Shown: positions 7,056 to 16,968, numbered from the stretch's first letter. The stretch is 60,596 nucleotides of DNA from Armatimonadota bacterium (GCA_020846535.1 JADLDR010000139.1:1-60596); one strand, 5' to 3'. Made by a program: numbers and translations. The notes: generated from the sequence alone by a model not told the origin.

Positions 7056-8132
7056 TCAATTCCCGGCAGGCATTTCGGTCATGCGCTGTCGGAGGTAGGC
7101 GTAAAAATCGGGGCTGGAAATGCCCTGGTGATCCAGGGGAACCGGGGCGGAGGGTTTTCCCTGGACGGCCAGGAGATGGGCTTCGATGGCGGTCTGGTCG
7201 GTGGCGCGGTGCAGGCGCAGGAAGTGGCGCAGGGAGGAGTCGGGCACTTCGCGCTCCCTGCCGGGAGGGGTGGAGGCAATATAGGTCAGCTTATAGACAT
7301 CCTCATCGGTCAGGCCGAGGCTGGGATGCCCGGCCCGGATTGTTTCGGCGAGGAGTTCGTCCTGATCCTGGTAGTCCGAGGTATATTTTTCGATGGTGTC
7401 GATGGCATCGGCCAGGAAGACGCCCAGGGCCACATCCAGGCCCCAGAGCCAGCCTGCGGCCACGATGGCGGCGTCATCGGAAGCGCCCGGCCCGGCCTGG
7501 TGGCGGATATACATATAGGCCACACTCTCCTGATCGTCCGGGCCGTCCACGATCAGACCGCGCCTGCGATATTCCTCCAGTTGGCTCTCATGGGAACCTT
7601 TCGCCAGGATGTTCCCGTTCAGGCCCATCGCCTGCATCACATCCTGGTTCACGAAATAGGATTTTCCGGAGCCGATCTCCGTACCGTAGCGTTCCTCGGT
7701 AGCCTGCCGGATCTCGGCGGCGTCCCGCATCCCGCCCAGGTACAGGCCCTTCAGCACATCCAGCGGATTGATCCGGTAGTGCCGGAAGAGGCCGAAGCCC
7801 AGAAGCGGCTCGCTATCGCGGTTCAGGAGGGCCTCCGGCTTTTCGCCGGAAAGCGCGCGTGCCGCGAAATCCTTGATATCCTCGATCAACTGCTGGCGTT
7901 CGGCCCTGACCGCCCGGGGGTCGAGACGGAGGGCGCGGCACACATCGTCCATCGTGGTGTTGACGAACCGGTGGCCTTTGAACATGCCGTGTCCGGTGTG
8001 GGCATGGCTTTCGATGGACTGGATAAAAAGGATTTCTTCCACATGCCATGTGACACGCAGCGATTCCTTGGACTGAAAATAGCGAAGCTCCTGACGGATC
8101 ATGTCCGGCGGAGCGACATGGGCGTTACGCAT
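7056..8132 (-). CDS. Hypothetical protein, 358 aa, no recognised domain
   Basis: I do not recognise this protein. The ATG at 8132 is chosen because AAGGAG lies 6 bases upstream, removing 14 residues from a longer frame. It has no signal peptide or membrane segment. Visible features are WHVEEILFIQSIESHAHTGH near the N-terminus, a histidine-bearing GHGMFKGHRF segment, a central RHYRINPLDVLKGLYLGGMRD and a helical, acidic C-terminal half. Codon use matches the neighbours, so it is probably a real gene. It is divergent from the zinc-ribbon gene and followed by the secreted glycosidase-like gene 64 bases away. Confidence 0.6.
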   Translation of the reverse strand: MRNAHVAPPDMIRQELRYFQSKESLRVTWHVEEILFIQSIESHAHTGHGMFKGHRFVNTTMDDVCRALRLDPRAVRAERQQLIEDIKDFAARALSGEKPEALLNRDSEPLLGFGLFRHYRINPLDVLKGLYLGGMRDAAEIRQATEERYGTEIGSGKSYFVNQDVMQAMGLNGNILAKGSHESQLEEYRRRGLIVDGPDDQESVAYMYIRHQAGPGASDDAAIVAAGWLWGLDVALGVFLADAIDTIEKYTSDYQDQDELLAETIRAGHPSLGLTDEDVYKLTYIASTPPGREREVPDSSLRHFLRLHRATDQTAIEAHLLAVQGKPSAPVPLDHQGISSPDFYAYLRQRMTEMPAGN

Positions 8133-8225
8133 GGTCGGCTCCTTGATCGGATATCTCTGGCATTCCTGTTTCACCGTTCACGGCATTTCTCCTGTCGAAC
8201 AGGAGCGAGATAATCGAATTTAGCC

Positions 8226-8254
8226 TTGACAAAAAGAGGCAAAAGACCAATAAT
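8226..8254 (+). promoter_or_regulatory. Promoter of the zinc-ribbon gene
   Basis: TTGACA (8226-8231), a 17-base spacer and AATAAT (8249-8254), 45 bases upstream of the ATG, in an A+T-rich strip between divergent genes. Confidence 0.7.
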
Positions 8255-8298
8255 AAATACGGCTCACTGCCATTTTCAAGCAAGGAGAGATATAAGAC

Positions 8299-8928
8299 AT
8301 GGCCGCTATCGAATTCGTGCAAAACTATGATGATCTTTCGACCGACCAGGGGTTCCAGTTCAAATTCTATTGCGACCGATGCGGGAACGGATTCCAGTCG
8401 CACTTCATCGCCAATAAGGTGGGGATGGCCGGGGGTATCCTGAGGGCGGCAGGAGGGCTGCTGGGAGGCATTCTCGGCAGCGCAGGGGATTCCGCCTACG
8501 AAATCCAGAGGGCTGTCGGCGGGCCTGCCCATGACAAGGCGCTCAAAGAAGCGGTGCAGGAGATCAAGCCCCTTTTCAACCAGTGCCGCCGTTGCGGGCA
8601 GTGGGTCTGCCAGGATATCTGCTGGAACAAGGAGAAAGGGCTGTGCAAGCAGTGCGCTCCGGTGCTGTCCGAAGAGATTGCCAGCGCGCAGGCCAATGCC
8701 GCAAGCCAGCAAATTTACGAAAAAGCGATGGCCGCCGACCTGACACAGGGCATCGATGTCACCCAGGCCACCGCCGCCCAGTGCCCCAACTGCGGCGCGG
8801 AAACATCCGGAGCCAAGTTCTGCCCCGAATGCGGCGCGTCCCTGGCTCCGAAGGGCGTCTGCTCCAAGTGCAGCGCCAAAATCCCGGCAGGCGCGAAGTT
8901 CTGCCCGGAATGTGGAGCGAGGGCCTGA
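8299..8928 (+). CDS. Multi-zinc-ribbon protein
   Basis: A 209-aa soluble protein with cysteine pairs throughout. An N-terminal CDRC (25-28) is followed by a Gly/Ala-rich stretch (about 43-63). A central cluster has CRRC (96-99), C104, C108 and CKQC (116-119). Two consecutive double-zinc-ribbon units close the protein: CPNC (162-165) with CPEC (175-178), and CSKC (188-191) with CPEC (202-205). Such ribbons mediate protein or nucleic-acid contacts; no specific role can be assigned. AAGGAG precedes the ATG at 8299. It is monocistronic, with a stem-loop just downstream. Confidence 0.75.
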   Translation: MAAIEFVQNYDDLSTDQGFQFKFYCDRCGNGFQSHFIANKVGMAGGILRAAGGLLGGILGSAGDSAYEIQRAVGGPAHDKALKEAVQEIKPLFNQCRRCGQWVCQDICWNKEKGLCKQCAPVLSEEIASAQANAASQQIYEKAMAADLTQGIDVTQATAAQCPNCGAETSGAKFCPECGASLAPKGVCSKCSAKIPAGAKFCPECGARA

Positions 8929-8955
8929 CCCACTGCTTGCATGGCAAAGAGGGAA

Positions 8956-9001
8956 GCGAGGAGGCAGTCCAACTTGAAAGACCTTATGACTGCCTCCCCG
9001 C
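8956..9001 (+). terminator. Stem-loop downstream of the zinc-ribbon gene
   Basis: GCGAGGAGGCAGTC (8956-8969) pairs with GACTGCCTCCCCGC (8988-9001) at 13 of 14 positions around an 18-base loop. Only a weak pyrimidine tail follows, so termination is likely but not assured. Confidence 0.5.
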
Positions 9002-9194
9002 TTGGCTCTTCTCAATGGCAATGCCTGTCCTCTTACATACAGACAAAAGTCATCATTCTTTCCATTAAAAACGCAACAAAATTCGCGAATTCCGGGAACC
9101 ATATAGGGCAGTTTTTGTTTTACCCATTGGAAGCAGGGAAACATTCTATGCGATGCCTTTCAATTGATACGCCTCCAGACGGATTCTACCATAG

Positions 9195-9812
9195 ATGAAA
9201 GGAAAACTCCTCTTGATGATGAATGAGATGATGCTCCTCAGCGATTCGCCCACGATGGCGGATATGTACCACCATATTTTGGAAGAGATCGGCGAGGACC
9301 CGGAGCGCGAAGGGCTGGTCAAAACGCCCAAACGGGCCGAGGAAGCCATGAAGTTCCTGACGCGGGGCTACCACCAGGACCTGGAGACCATCCTAAACGG
9401 CGCGGTTTTCGAGGAGTCGTGCCAGGAGATGGTGGTGGTAAAGGATATCGAATTTTACAGCCTGTGCGAGCATCATCTGCTCCCCTTCTTCGGCCAGGCG
9501 CATGTCGCCTATATTCCAGACGGCAAGATCGTGGGCATCAGCAAGGTGGCCCGGATCGTGGATATGTTCGCCCGCAGGCTCCAGGTGCAGGAGCGGCTGA
9601 CCGACCAGATCGCCCAGGCCATGCAGGAGGCGCTTCAGCCCAAAGGGGTAGCCGTTATCCTGGAAGGCAAGCATATGTGCATGATGATCCGAGGCGTCCA
9701 GAAGCAGCATTCCAATGTGGTGTCCAGCGCCATGCACGGGGCTTTTCGCGAAGACCGGGACCTTCGCAGCGAATTCATGGATATGATCCGGCTGAACGGA
9801 CAGAACAGGTAG
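9195..9812 (+). CDS. folE: GTP cyclohydrolase I
   Basis: FolE converts GTP to 7,8-dihydroneopterin triphosphate, the first step of folate and pterin synthesis; it forms a cytoplasmic homodecamer. The 205-aa product shows the zinc ligands Cys91 and His94 in [10 protein letters not shown] and Cys162 in HMCMMIRG. It also has [13 protein letters not shown] and the C-terminal [13 protein letters not shown]. The ATG at 9195 has no strong ribosome site; an in-frame ATG at 9219 behind AAGGA is an alternative that removes eight residues. The upstream 8929-9194 holds only the stem-loop at 8956-9001. Confidence 0.95.
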   Translation: MKGKLLLMMNEMMLLSDSPTMADMYHHILEEIGEDPEREGLVKTPKRAEEAMKFLTRGYHQDLETILNGAVFEESCQEMVVVKDIEFYSLCEHHLLPFFGQAHVAYIPDGKIVGISKVARIVDMFARRLQVQERLTDQIAQAMQEALQPKGVAVILEGKHMCMMIRGVQKQHSNVVSSAMHGAFREDRDLRSEFMDMIRLNGQNR

Positions 9813-9831
9813 CCGCGACCGCAATGAACGC

Positions 9832-10518
9832 ATGATCGAACTGATTCGAGTATCCAAAATCTACCACCCGGAGGATCGAAACCGGGTGGTCGCGCTGGAC
9901 CGGGTTTCCCTGGAGATCCCGGACGGTCGGTTCGTGGCGGTGATGGGGCGAAGCGGCAGCGGGAAAAGCACGCTGCTCAATCTGATGGGCGGCCTGGATG
10001 TGCCCACCGAGGGCGATATTCTTGTGGATGGGGCCAATATCGCCCGGCTTTCCGAAAAGGGCCTGACCGCCTTCCGGCGGGAGAAGGTAGGGATTGTCTT
10101 CCAGTTTTACAACCTGCTGCCCGTCCTGACCGTCCGGGAGAATATCGCCCTCCCCGGCCTGATCGGCGGGCGGCCCCGCAGGGTTGTTCTCGCCCGGGCC
10201 GATGCTCTGCTGGAAGAGGTCGGGCTGCTCCACCGGCAGGCCCACCGGCCCGATGAGCTATCGGGCGGGGAAATGCAGCGTGCCGCCATCGCCCGGGCCC
10301 TTATCAACGATCCTTCTCTTATCCTCGCCGACGAGCCGACCGGCAACCTGGATTCTCGCAGCGCTGACCGCGTTTTGAGTTCTCTCCGCAGCCTGAGCGA
10401 ACGACACGGCAAGACAGTGGTGATGGTCACCCACAGCCGGGAGGCCGCCGCCTGCGCCGACCGCCTGGTGGTCATGAAGGACGGGGCGGTGCATGAAGAA
10501 ACCCTGGCTGCCCTATGA
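9832..10518 (+). CDS. ABC transporter ATP-binding protein (LolD/MacB type)
   Basis: A 228-aa ATPase that energises the FtsX-like permease encoded next. All motifs are present: Walker A GRSGSGKST (39-47), Q-loop FQFYNLLP, signature LSGGEMQR, Walker B LILADEPTGNLD and His-switch THS. The phrase DEPTGNLD and the length are typical of the LolD/FtsE/MacB family, which uses ATP for mechanotransmission or lipoprotein and peptide export rather than solute uptake. It follows folE by 19 bases and overlaps the permease by ATGA. Confidence 0.92.
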   Translation: MIELIRVSKIYHPEDRNRVVALDRVSLEIPDGRFVAVMGRSGSGKSTLLNLMGGLDVPTEGDILVDGANIARLSEKGLTAFRREKVGIVFQFYNLLPVLTVRENIALPGLIGGRPRRVVLARADALLEEVGLLHRQAHRPDELSGGEMQRAAIARALINDPSLILADEPTGNLDSRSADRVLSSLRSLSERHGKTVVMVTHSREAAACADRLVVMKDGAVHEETLAAL

Positions 10519-13076
10519 AGGCCCTCTTCCGCTTTATCTCCTTCCGCCACCTCACCTCCGAAAAAGGCAAGAGCGCCCTCAGCCTGATCGGGGTGGCGCT
10601 GGGCGTGGCGGTCTTTGTCAGCATCCGCATCGCCAATGTGAGCGTCCTGGAAGCTTTTCGGGCGACCATCGATTCGGTGGCAGGGAAAGCCAATCTTCAG
10701 GTGGTGTCCCGCGGCCCGGGCTTTGATGAGCGAGATTACTCCCGTATCCGGGCTGCCTCAGGCGTGGAGGCTGCCGCCCCGGTGATCGAGGTGAACGCCC
10801 CCTGCGCCGACCTTCCCGGAGAAACGCTCCTGGTTCTGGGCGTGGACATCTTCAGCGAGCCGCCCTTCCGGCTGTACGACTTCCTGGCCGAAGACACCGG
10901 CAATAACAGGGCGCTCGATTTCCTCACCGACCCCGGAGCGATTGTCATCACCGCTTCTTTCGCCCGGCGGCACGGTTTGAAGGAGGGCGCAAAGCTGCGC
11001 CTGCTGGCCGGAGCGGAGCGCAAAGCCTTCACCATCCGCGGCGTCATCGAGTCGGCCCGGCTGGAGCAGGCTCTGGGAGGCAATCTGGCGGTCATGGACA
11101 TCGCGGCAGCCCAGGAAGCCTTCAGCAAGATCGGCAGGCTGGACAGGATCGACCTCATCGTTTCGGGCGATCAAACGCCGGAAGCCTGGGCGGATCGCCT
11201 CAAGACTTTCCTCCCCCCCGATGCGGCAATTCGGAGGCCCGGCAGCCGGAGCCTCCAGGTGGAGCAAATGGTCAGCGCCTTCCAGTTGAACCTGACCGCC
11301 CTCAGCTTTATCGCCATCCTGGTCGGCATGTTCCTGATCTATAACTCCATCGCTGTCTCCGTCCTGAAGCGCCGCAAAGAGATCGGGATGCTCCGCGCCC
11401 TGGGAACATCCCGCCGGCAAATTCTGATGCTTTTCCTGCTGGAAGCGGCCTTCTTCGGCGCGGTAGGATCGGCTGCCGGGCTGGGGCTGGGCGTCCTGAT
11501 GGCAAAGGGCGCTCTTTCAGCGGTCTCTCGGACGGTCAGCGAACTCTATATCCTGGTGGAAGCGCAAAAGCTGTATATCCCCATCTCCGTGCTATCGCAG
11601 GGCTTCGGAATCGGGATGACAACCACCCTGGCAGCCGCGCTTTTTCCCGCTCTGGAGGCGGCCCGCGTGCCGCCCCGGGAAACCTTCGGAGAGACCGGCA
11701 TGAACCGGAAGGCCAGACGGCTGGCTCTCCGGCTGGCCTTCGGCGGAGGAGTGTGCCTGGCGGCAGCCTGGGCGCTCTCCGCTCCGGGCCGGGCGCTGGG
11801 CGGTGAAAATCGCGGGTTTGTTGCCGCCCTACTGATCATCATCGGCTTTTCCGCCCTTACCCCTCTGGTAACGCTGGCCTTCAGCCGCCTTCTCGCCCCA
11901 CCGATCCGGTGGCTTCTCGGCATCATCGGCGAGTTGGCCGGAAAGAGCCTGGTGGAATCCCTCCGGCGCACTTCCATCGCTATCGCCGCCCTGATGGTCT
12001 CCATCGCGCTTCTGGTCAGCCTTTCGGTGCTGATCTTCAGCTTCCGGCGGACGGTGGAGGTCTGGATTTCCCAGAGCGTCAAGGCCGACCTTTTCGTCAG
12101 CGCGGCCTCCCGCCCGGTATCGGGAAGCGCCTCCGTCCTGCCGGAAGCCGTGATCGCCTATGCCCGCTCGCTGCCGGAGGTGGAAGCCGCCGATACGCTC
12201 CGCTCCATCGAGTCCGAATACAACGGAAATCCCTTCCTGCTGGCCGCTGTCGATATGGCTGTCCAGACCAGCCAGAACCGCCTGATGCTGATGCGGGGGG
12301 ATAAACGGGATATCCTCCGCCGCACCCGCGACTCCGGGGAGGTGATCGTCTCAGAAAGCTTTGCCAGCAAGCACCGTGCCAGGGAAGGGCAGACGGTTGT
12401 CCTGACAACGCCCTCCGGCCCCCGTCTCTTCCGGATAGCCGGCCTTTACTACGATTACAGCACCGAAACCGGCGTTATCCTGATGGACCGCCGCGTTTTT
12501 ACCCGCTACTGGCGCGATGCGCTGGTCAATAACCTGGCCCTTTACCTGAAATTCCCTTCTCAGTCCGGCCCGGTGGCCGAACGAATCCGCCGGCATTTCG
12601 CCGGGCGCTACGACCTGATGCTCACCCCCAACGGCGAACTGCGGGCGCGGGTGATGCGTATCTTCGATCAGACCTTTGCCATCACCTACGCCCTGCGCCT
12701 GATCGCCATTATTGTAGCAGTACTGGGGGTTACGGATACCATGCTGGCCCTGGTGGCGGAAAGGGGCAGAGAAATCGCTGTCCTGCGGGCGGTCGGAACC
12801 TCCGCAGCCCAGATACGGCGCATCACCCTGACAGAATCGGGGCTAATGGGGCTGATCGCCTTTCTGATCGGTTCGGTTGCCGGTATCGCCCTGTCGCTTC
12901 TTCTTATCTTCGTCATCAACAGGCAGTTCTTCGGCTGGACGATCCAGTTTGCCCTGCCCTCGCAGATGTTTGTGCAGTCTTTTCTGCTGGTGATGGCCTC
13001 GTGCATGGCGGCAGGCGCTATCCCGGCCCATTTCGCCGCCCGCAGCAGCCTGGCCGAAACGATCCGGACGGAATAA
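10515..13076 (+). CDS. FtsX-like ABC transporter permease (large, two FtsX domains)
   Basis: An 853-aa permease with an N-terminal anchor helix and a long extracytoplasmic (MacB-like) region. A three-helix FtsX domain lies at about 255-390 (FIAILVGMFLIYNSIAVSVL...EIGMLRALGTSRRQI). A second anchor and exterior domain follow, then a C-terminal FtsX domain at about 725-850 (EIAVLRAVGTSAAQIRRI). The repeated EIxxLRAxGTS coupling motif contacts the ATPase. Together with the LolD-type ATPase and the secreted AttH-like protein this forms a three-gene export or envelope-remodelling operon. Substrate unknown. Confidence 0.9.
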   Translation: MKALFRFISFRHLTSEKGKSALSLIGVALGVAVFVSIRIANVSVLEAFRATIDSVAGKANLQVVSRGPGFDERDYSRIRAASGVEAAAPVIEVNAPCADLPGETLLVLGVDIFSEPPFRLYDFLAEDTGNNRALDFLTDPGAIVITASFARRHGLKEGAKLRLLAGAERKAFTIRGVIESARLEQALGGNLAVMDIAAAQEAFSKIGRLDRIDLIVSGDQTPEAWADRLKTFLPPDAAIRRPGSRSLQVEQMVSAFQLNLTALSFIAILVGMFLIYNSIAVSVLKRRKEIGMLRALGTSRRQILMLFLLEAAFFGAVGSAAGLGLGVLMAKGALSAVSRTVSELYILVEAQKLYIPISVLSQGFGIGMTTTLAAALFPALEAARVPPRETFGETGMNRKARRLALRLAFGGGVCLAAAWALSAPGRALGGENRGFVAALLIIIGFSALTPLVTLAFSRLLAPPIRWLLGIIGELAGKSLVESLRRTSIAIAALMVSIALLVSLSVLIFSFRRTVEVWISQSVKADLFVSAASRPVSGSASVLPEAVIAYARSLPEVEAADTLRSIESEYNGNPFLLAAVDMAVQTSQNRLMLMRGDKRDILRRTRDSGEVIVSESFASKHRAREGQTVVLTTPSGPRLFRIAGLYYDYSTETGVILMDRRVFTRYWRDALVNNLALYLKFPSQSGPVAERIRRHFAGRYDLMLTPNGELRARVMRIFDQTFAITYALRLIAIIVAVLGVTDTMLALVAERGREIAVLRAVGTSAAQIRRITLTESGLMGLIAFLIGSVAGIALSLLLIFVINRQFFGWTIQFALPSQMFVQSFLLVMASCMAAGAIPAHFAARSSLAETIRTE

Positions 13077-13078
13077 CG

Positions 13079-14170
13079 ATGCGCTCTTTCCGCTTTTTTG
13101 CCCTCGTTCTCTTGCTGCTTACCGCCATGCCTGTCCGTGCGGAGTGGCGTCAGGCGCTGCCCGGCTACCGCTTCGCCTTCCCCCGCGACCATGCCGCCCA
13201 CCCGGAGTTCAAAACCGAATGGTGGTATTACACCGGCCATTTGACCGCCGCCGATGGGCGCGCCTTCGGCTACCAGATCACCTTTTTTCGCACCGGAGTT
13301 GCCCGATCTCCGAAGCTGAAGCGATCCCGCTGGGCGCTCCGCTCCATCTATTTCGCGCACTTCGCCCTGACAGGCCCGCAGGAAAAGCGGTTCCGCTATT
13401 TCGAAAAGGCCAGCCGGGGCGCTCTCGGAACCGCCGGAGCCGCAACAAGCCGCTACCGCGTCTGGCTCGATGACTGGGAAGCCGCCTTGCATGGCAGAAC
13501 CCACCGCCTGAAAGCCAGCGCCGGAACGGTCGCTCTCAGCCTCGACCTCACGCCGGCCAAACCCCCAGTCATTCATGGCCAGAACGGGGTCAGCGCAAAG
13601 AGCGAAGGACGCGGCAGGGCTTCCCATTACTACTCCCTGACCCGGCTGGCAGGCAAAGGAACCCTGAAGCTGGACAACCGAACGATACCCGTTCAGGCGC
13701 AGAGCTGGATGGATCACGAATTCGGGAGCAACCAGTTGGCCCCGGATCAGGTGGGCTGGGACTGGTTCAGCCTCCAACTGGAAGACGGAACCGACCTGAT
13801 GCTCTACAGGATGCGCCTTGCGAGCGGGAAAGCCGACCGCTTTTCCAGCGGAACCCTGCTCTTCCCGAACGGCAAGAGCCTGCACCTCAGGCGGAGCGAT
13901 TTCCGGGCGGAGCCTTCCGGTTTCTGGCAAAGCCGACTGAGCGGAGGGCGCTACCCCGTACGCTGGCGTATCGAGGTTCCCTCGGGGCAATTGGCCCTCG
14001 CCATCGAGCCGACGCTGGAGAGCCAGGAGCTGATGACCCGCCTGAGTACAGGCGTCACCTACTGGGAAGGCAGCGTTCGCATATCCGGCAAACGCCAGGG
14101 AAAGCCCACTCGCGGAGTCGGCTATATGGAACTGACAGGCTATGCGGAGGCGTTTCGAAAGAAGATATGA
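13079..14170 (+). CDS. Secreted AttH/CrtC-like (lipocalin-like) protein
   Basis: A 363-aa exported protein (signal peptide to about residue 21, AMPVRAEW). It shows hallmarks of the AttH / hydroxyneurosporene synthase (CrtC)-like family: EFKTEWWYYTGHL (residues 44-56), GYQITFFR, SWMDHEFGS and GWDWFSLQLEDG. Family members are tandem lipocalin-like barrels and are often encoded next to LolD-type ATPases and FtsX permeases, as here; the ligand is unknown. The ATG at 13079 is two bases after the permease stop, so co-translation is likely. The stop lies close to the end of the convergent membrane-protein gene. Confidence 0.85.
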   Translation: MRSFRFFALVLLLLTAMPVRAEWRQALPGYRFAFPRDHAAHPEFKTEWWYYTGHLTAADGRAFGYQITFFRTGVARSPKLKRSRWALRSIYFAHFALTGPQEKRFRYFEKASRGALGTAGAATSRYRVWLDDWEAALHGRTHRLKASAGTVALSLDLTPAKPPVIHGQNGVSAKSEGRGRASHYYSLTRLAGKGTLKLDNRTIPVQAQSWMDHEFGSNQLAPDQVGWDWFSLQLEDGTDLMLYRMRLASGKADRFSSGTLLFPNGKSLHLRRSDFRAEPSGFWQSRLSGGRYPVRWRIEVPSGQLALAIEPTLESQELMTRLSTGVTYWEGSVRISGKRQGKPTRGVGYMELTGYAEAFRKKI

Positions 14171-14190
14171 GGACAAAGCGCGCGCTACCA

Positions 14191-16197
14191 TTACGCGCCC
14201 CAGAAGTTGTACGTGGGAACCCCCAGAATAATTCCGACCAGGCTCCAGCCGGGGCCGACGGCGCAATCGCCCAGGATCAAACCGAGGAAGAAGGGGCGTG
14301 CGCTGCGGTAGGCGGGCAGCCCGCCGTAGCGCAGGGTCAGGATCTTGAGAAGCCAGCTAATGAAGAGGGGAACCCATATCTGGTTCATCGACCAGCCGCC
14401 GGCGATGGTGAAGCCGATGGCGTGGAACGGCCACCAGAAGAACCGGGCGCGCAGTGCCATGAGCGCCAGAGAAACCAGCATTCCCACCCCGATAGCGATA
14501 TTGGCCGGGCCGTCGGGAGGCCGGGGGCTTTCGAGCCACCCCTGGAGACGGTTGTAGATTTCGTAGCCGTACCAGTGCCCTGACCAGAACTTGGCCGCCG
14601 TTCCATATTGATATCCCAGGTGTAGGAAGGCCCAGATGCTGGCCGCCGCGCCGACCAGGGCGGAAAGCATCATCGCCAGGGACAGCCTCCGGGCATCGAG
14701 CCGGGCGCGGTCGGCCAGGCGGAACCCTTCCATCTGGTGCGGCATCGGATGGCTCCGATAGGCCCGGTTGAACCACCAGTAAAGGGCCAGCATCCCCATA
14801 TCACGGCCTGCAAGACGGGCGGTTCCGATGAGAGACGGGATCATCAGGTCCGGTCCCATCAGCACGAAGTCATGGGCCGGCGCTCCCAACTCAGCCCGCA
14901 TCCGCGTCACCGCAAACGAGATCACCAGATAAAAGGCGAAAAAAAGGAGCGCAACCGGCAGGCTCATCCCGGCGGCCAGCGAAAAGGCGATAAGGGCCGT
15001 CATTCCCCCGGCCAGTCCCCAGAAGGCGGCGCGGTAGCTCATCGCTTCCCGGCCTCCGGCAAGCTCGCCGGGCTGCCCTTGGATGGCCTGCCGCACCTGC
15101 CTCAGATAGCCCCGGCCTGTCCACAGCAGGGCCAGACACAGCCCGACACAGGCCCCGAACTGCTGGTGGCTGACATAGGGGAAACCGGGAGCGGCATCCC
15201 AGGCCGCCGCGCTGGAGACCACCCGCTCCGCCTTCAGGAAGAGATAGAAGAACCAGCAGGAGAAGAGGAGGTCTACCGGAAGCAAAAAGCCTAGCCCGAT
15301 TACAAACGGATAAAAGTAGAGCGGGGTCCACCCAACAGCGTTCCACGGCTTGCCGGAGACGTAATTCTGGAGGTCGTAGACAGCCACCGGCACGGACGGA
15401 AAAGAAGGCATCAGGTGGTGAAGGCCGTTCAGCAGGTTGACGGCGGCAGCGAGCGCGAAACCCAGCCACATCAGCCGGTTCCGAAAGAGCATTCCTGCCG
15501 GTTCGGTCATCTCGAAAGGCAACTGGACTATCGGGAAGGTGAGGCGTTCCCGGTCGGCCCACTGCTTCCGGAAGAGAACGTTGATGCAGAGCATCACCCA
15601 CAGCAGAGCAACCATAAACCCCACCCAGGCCGCCGCCGGGATGAGCCAGGCGCGCAGGTGGGGCAGCGTATAAAGGGTCGAATTGCCGGTGAAGTAGCCT
15701 GTGACGGCTTCCCTGTCCCGGACGGTAAGCCACCCGGGTAGGATCGGCTTCAGAAGGCTGTCCCACCGGTTGGCGGGGGTGGCGAAATAGGCGACATGGG
15801 CAACGATCTGCATGAGGGCCTGCACCATGTCCATCCCGCAGAGGGCGGAGGCGATGCAGAGCATGACATACAGGGTCAGCATCTCTCCCTGGGAAAAAGC
15901 AAGCCTCGGCAGAAACCGCTTCAGCAGCGCGTTGGCCGGGACCAGGAGCAGCAGCAAAAAGATGATGTGAGGAAAAAGGGAGATGCTGGTGGTATAAGGC
16001 CCCTGGCGCACCCGTTCGTTCTGCATGATCCAGTAGGCGTTGGGAATCATGAGCGCCAGGCCCAGCAGGACAGATCTGACGGATACGGCGGAACGCGGCG
16101 CAGGAGTTTCTACACCCGTTAAATGTTGAGGTTCGGTGCGGGCAGGGGACAAACGGGCCTCCATGTTGCTTATAAAACCATAGTTCCCTGCCCGCAA
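14191..16197 (-). CDS. Large polytopic membrane protein, DUF6785/OPT-like
   Basis: A 668-aa integral membrane protein with about 12-14 hydrophobic segments, beginning near residue 43 (VLLGLALMIPNAYWIMQ). Motifs such as YVMLCIASALCGMDMVQAL, RLTFPIVQLPFEM and HDFVLMGPDLMIPSL resemble the DUF6785/DUF6784 proteins common in Armatimonadota and Planctomycetota, which are distantly like oligopeptide transporters. No substrate can be inferred. The TTG at 16197 has AAGGAA 7 bases upstream; an internal ATG at 16164 lacks a ribosome site. It lies convergent to the attH-like gene. Confidence 0.7.
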   Translation of the reverse strand: MRAGNYGFISNMEARLSPARTEPQHLTGVETPAPRSAVSVRSVLLGLALMIPNAYWIMQNERVRQGPYTTSISLFPHIIFLLLLLVPANALLKRFLPRLAFSQGEMLTLYVMLCIASALCGMDMVQALMQIVAHVAYFATPANRWDSLLKPILPGWLTVRDREAVTGYFTGNSTLYTLPHLRAWLIPAAAWVGFMVALLWVMLCINVLFRKQWADRERLTFPIVQLPFEMTEPAGMLFRNRLMWLGFALAAAVNLLNGLHHLMPSFPSVPVAVYDLQNYVSGKPWNAVGWTPLYFYPFVIGLGFLLPVDLLFSCWFFYLFLKAERVVSSAAAWDAAPGFPYVSHQQFGACVGLCLALLWTGRGYLRQVRQAIQGQPGELAGGREAMSYRAAFWGLAGGMTALIAFSLAAGMSLPVALLFFAFYLVISFAVTRMRAELGAPAHDFVLMGPDLMIPSLIGTARLAGRDMGMLALYWWFNRAYRSHPMPHQMEGFRLADRARLDARRLSLAMMLSALVGAAASIWAFLHLGYQYGTAAKFWSGHWYGYEIYNRLQGWLESPRPPDGPANIAIGVGMLVSLALMALRARFFWWPFHAIGFTIAGGWSMNQIWVPLFISWLLKILTLRYGGLPAYRSARPFFLGLILGDCAVGPGWSLVGIILGVPTYNFWGA

Positions 16198-16233
16198 TGC
16201 TATTCCTTTTAAGGGGCAGCCGATGGGCCGCCC

Positions 16234-16932
16234 TTACCAGGGGATCAGCGTTTTGGCATGCCCGTCCAGGAAGAGCTCGTTGCGCCTGCCGATATGAGGC
16301 TGCCAGTCGCTGTCCGGAGGAGAGCTGCCGCCCACCGTCCAGGCGGCTTTCCCCCAGGATTTGTAATAGAAGCCGCAGTAGATTATATGTTCGTGGGAAG
16401 TGTCCCCGCTTCCGATGTTTTCAGGGAATTTTCCGCGAGGGCAGCGGGCTTTCGCCGGATCGGGTTCGGCGTATTTGGCGGAAAGCATATTGCTATAGCC
16501 TTGATCGGGGTTTTCGACGCTGGCTACCCGCCAGGCGGCGTAAAAATAATCTGTCCAGACCGTTCCGCCCGCAAAGGGAGGGATACTCTGACAGATCCAC
16601 ACCTGGCGGTTCTTCAGGTAGGGGTCGAAAAGCGGGATCATCCACCCCAGCCGGGCATAGGGGCGCATGGTCGAAGGCCCCTCGAATGCCGGATGCGGCG
16701 GGGAGGGGGTGAACTGCAAATCGTTCCAGGCCGGGTAGGGCATCCTCCCGTCGTAATCCTGAAGATACATCAGCATGGCTTTGCCGATCTGTGACAGATT
16801 GCTCAGGCAACTGGCTGCTCTCGCCTTTTCCCGCATCTGAGCGAAGGCCGGGAATAAAATGGCGGCAAGAATGGCGATGATGGCAATGACAACGAGCAAT
16901 TCGATGAGGGTAAATCCTTTCCGTGCGGCCAC
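16234..16932 (-). CDS. Prepilin-like protein with N-terminal methylation motif, H-X9-DG type
   Basis: A 232-aa protein with a type IV prepilin leader cut after Gly6 (RKG/FTLIE, Glu11 at +5) and a 20-residue hydrophobic helix. A globular domain ends in [14 protein letters not shown], the DG-containing C-terminal motif of DUF1559/H-X9-DG proteins. These are abundant in Planctomycetota and Armatimonadota and are thought to be pseudopilins or surface proteins. The GTG at 16932 has AAGGGAG 8 bases upstream. No assembly genes are nearby. A clear promoter lies at 16969-16997. Confidence 0.85.
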   Translation of the reverse strand: MAARKGFTLIELLVVIAIIAILAAILFPAFAQMREKARAASCLSNLSQIGKAMLMYLQDYDGRMPYPAWNDLQFTPSPPHPAFEGPSTMRPYARLGWMIPLFDPYLKNRQVWICQSIPPFAGGTVWTDYFYAAWRVASVENPDQGYSNMLSAKYAEPDPAKARCPRGKFPENIGSGDTSHEHIIYCGFYYKSWGKAAWTVGGSSPPDSDWQPHIGRRNELFLDGHAKTLIPW

Positions 16933-16968
16933 TCAATCGACTCCCTTCGAGGTGGATTCATCGGAAAC

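Noticed and set aside
12686..14266. 526-aa minus-strand frame opposite the FtsX permease and attH-like genes
   Set aside because: A shadow frame in GC-rich sequence; both plus-strand genes have clear family motifs.
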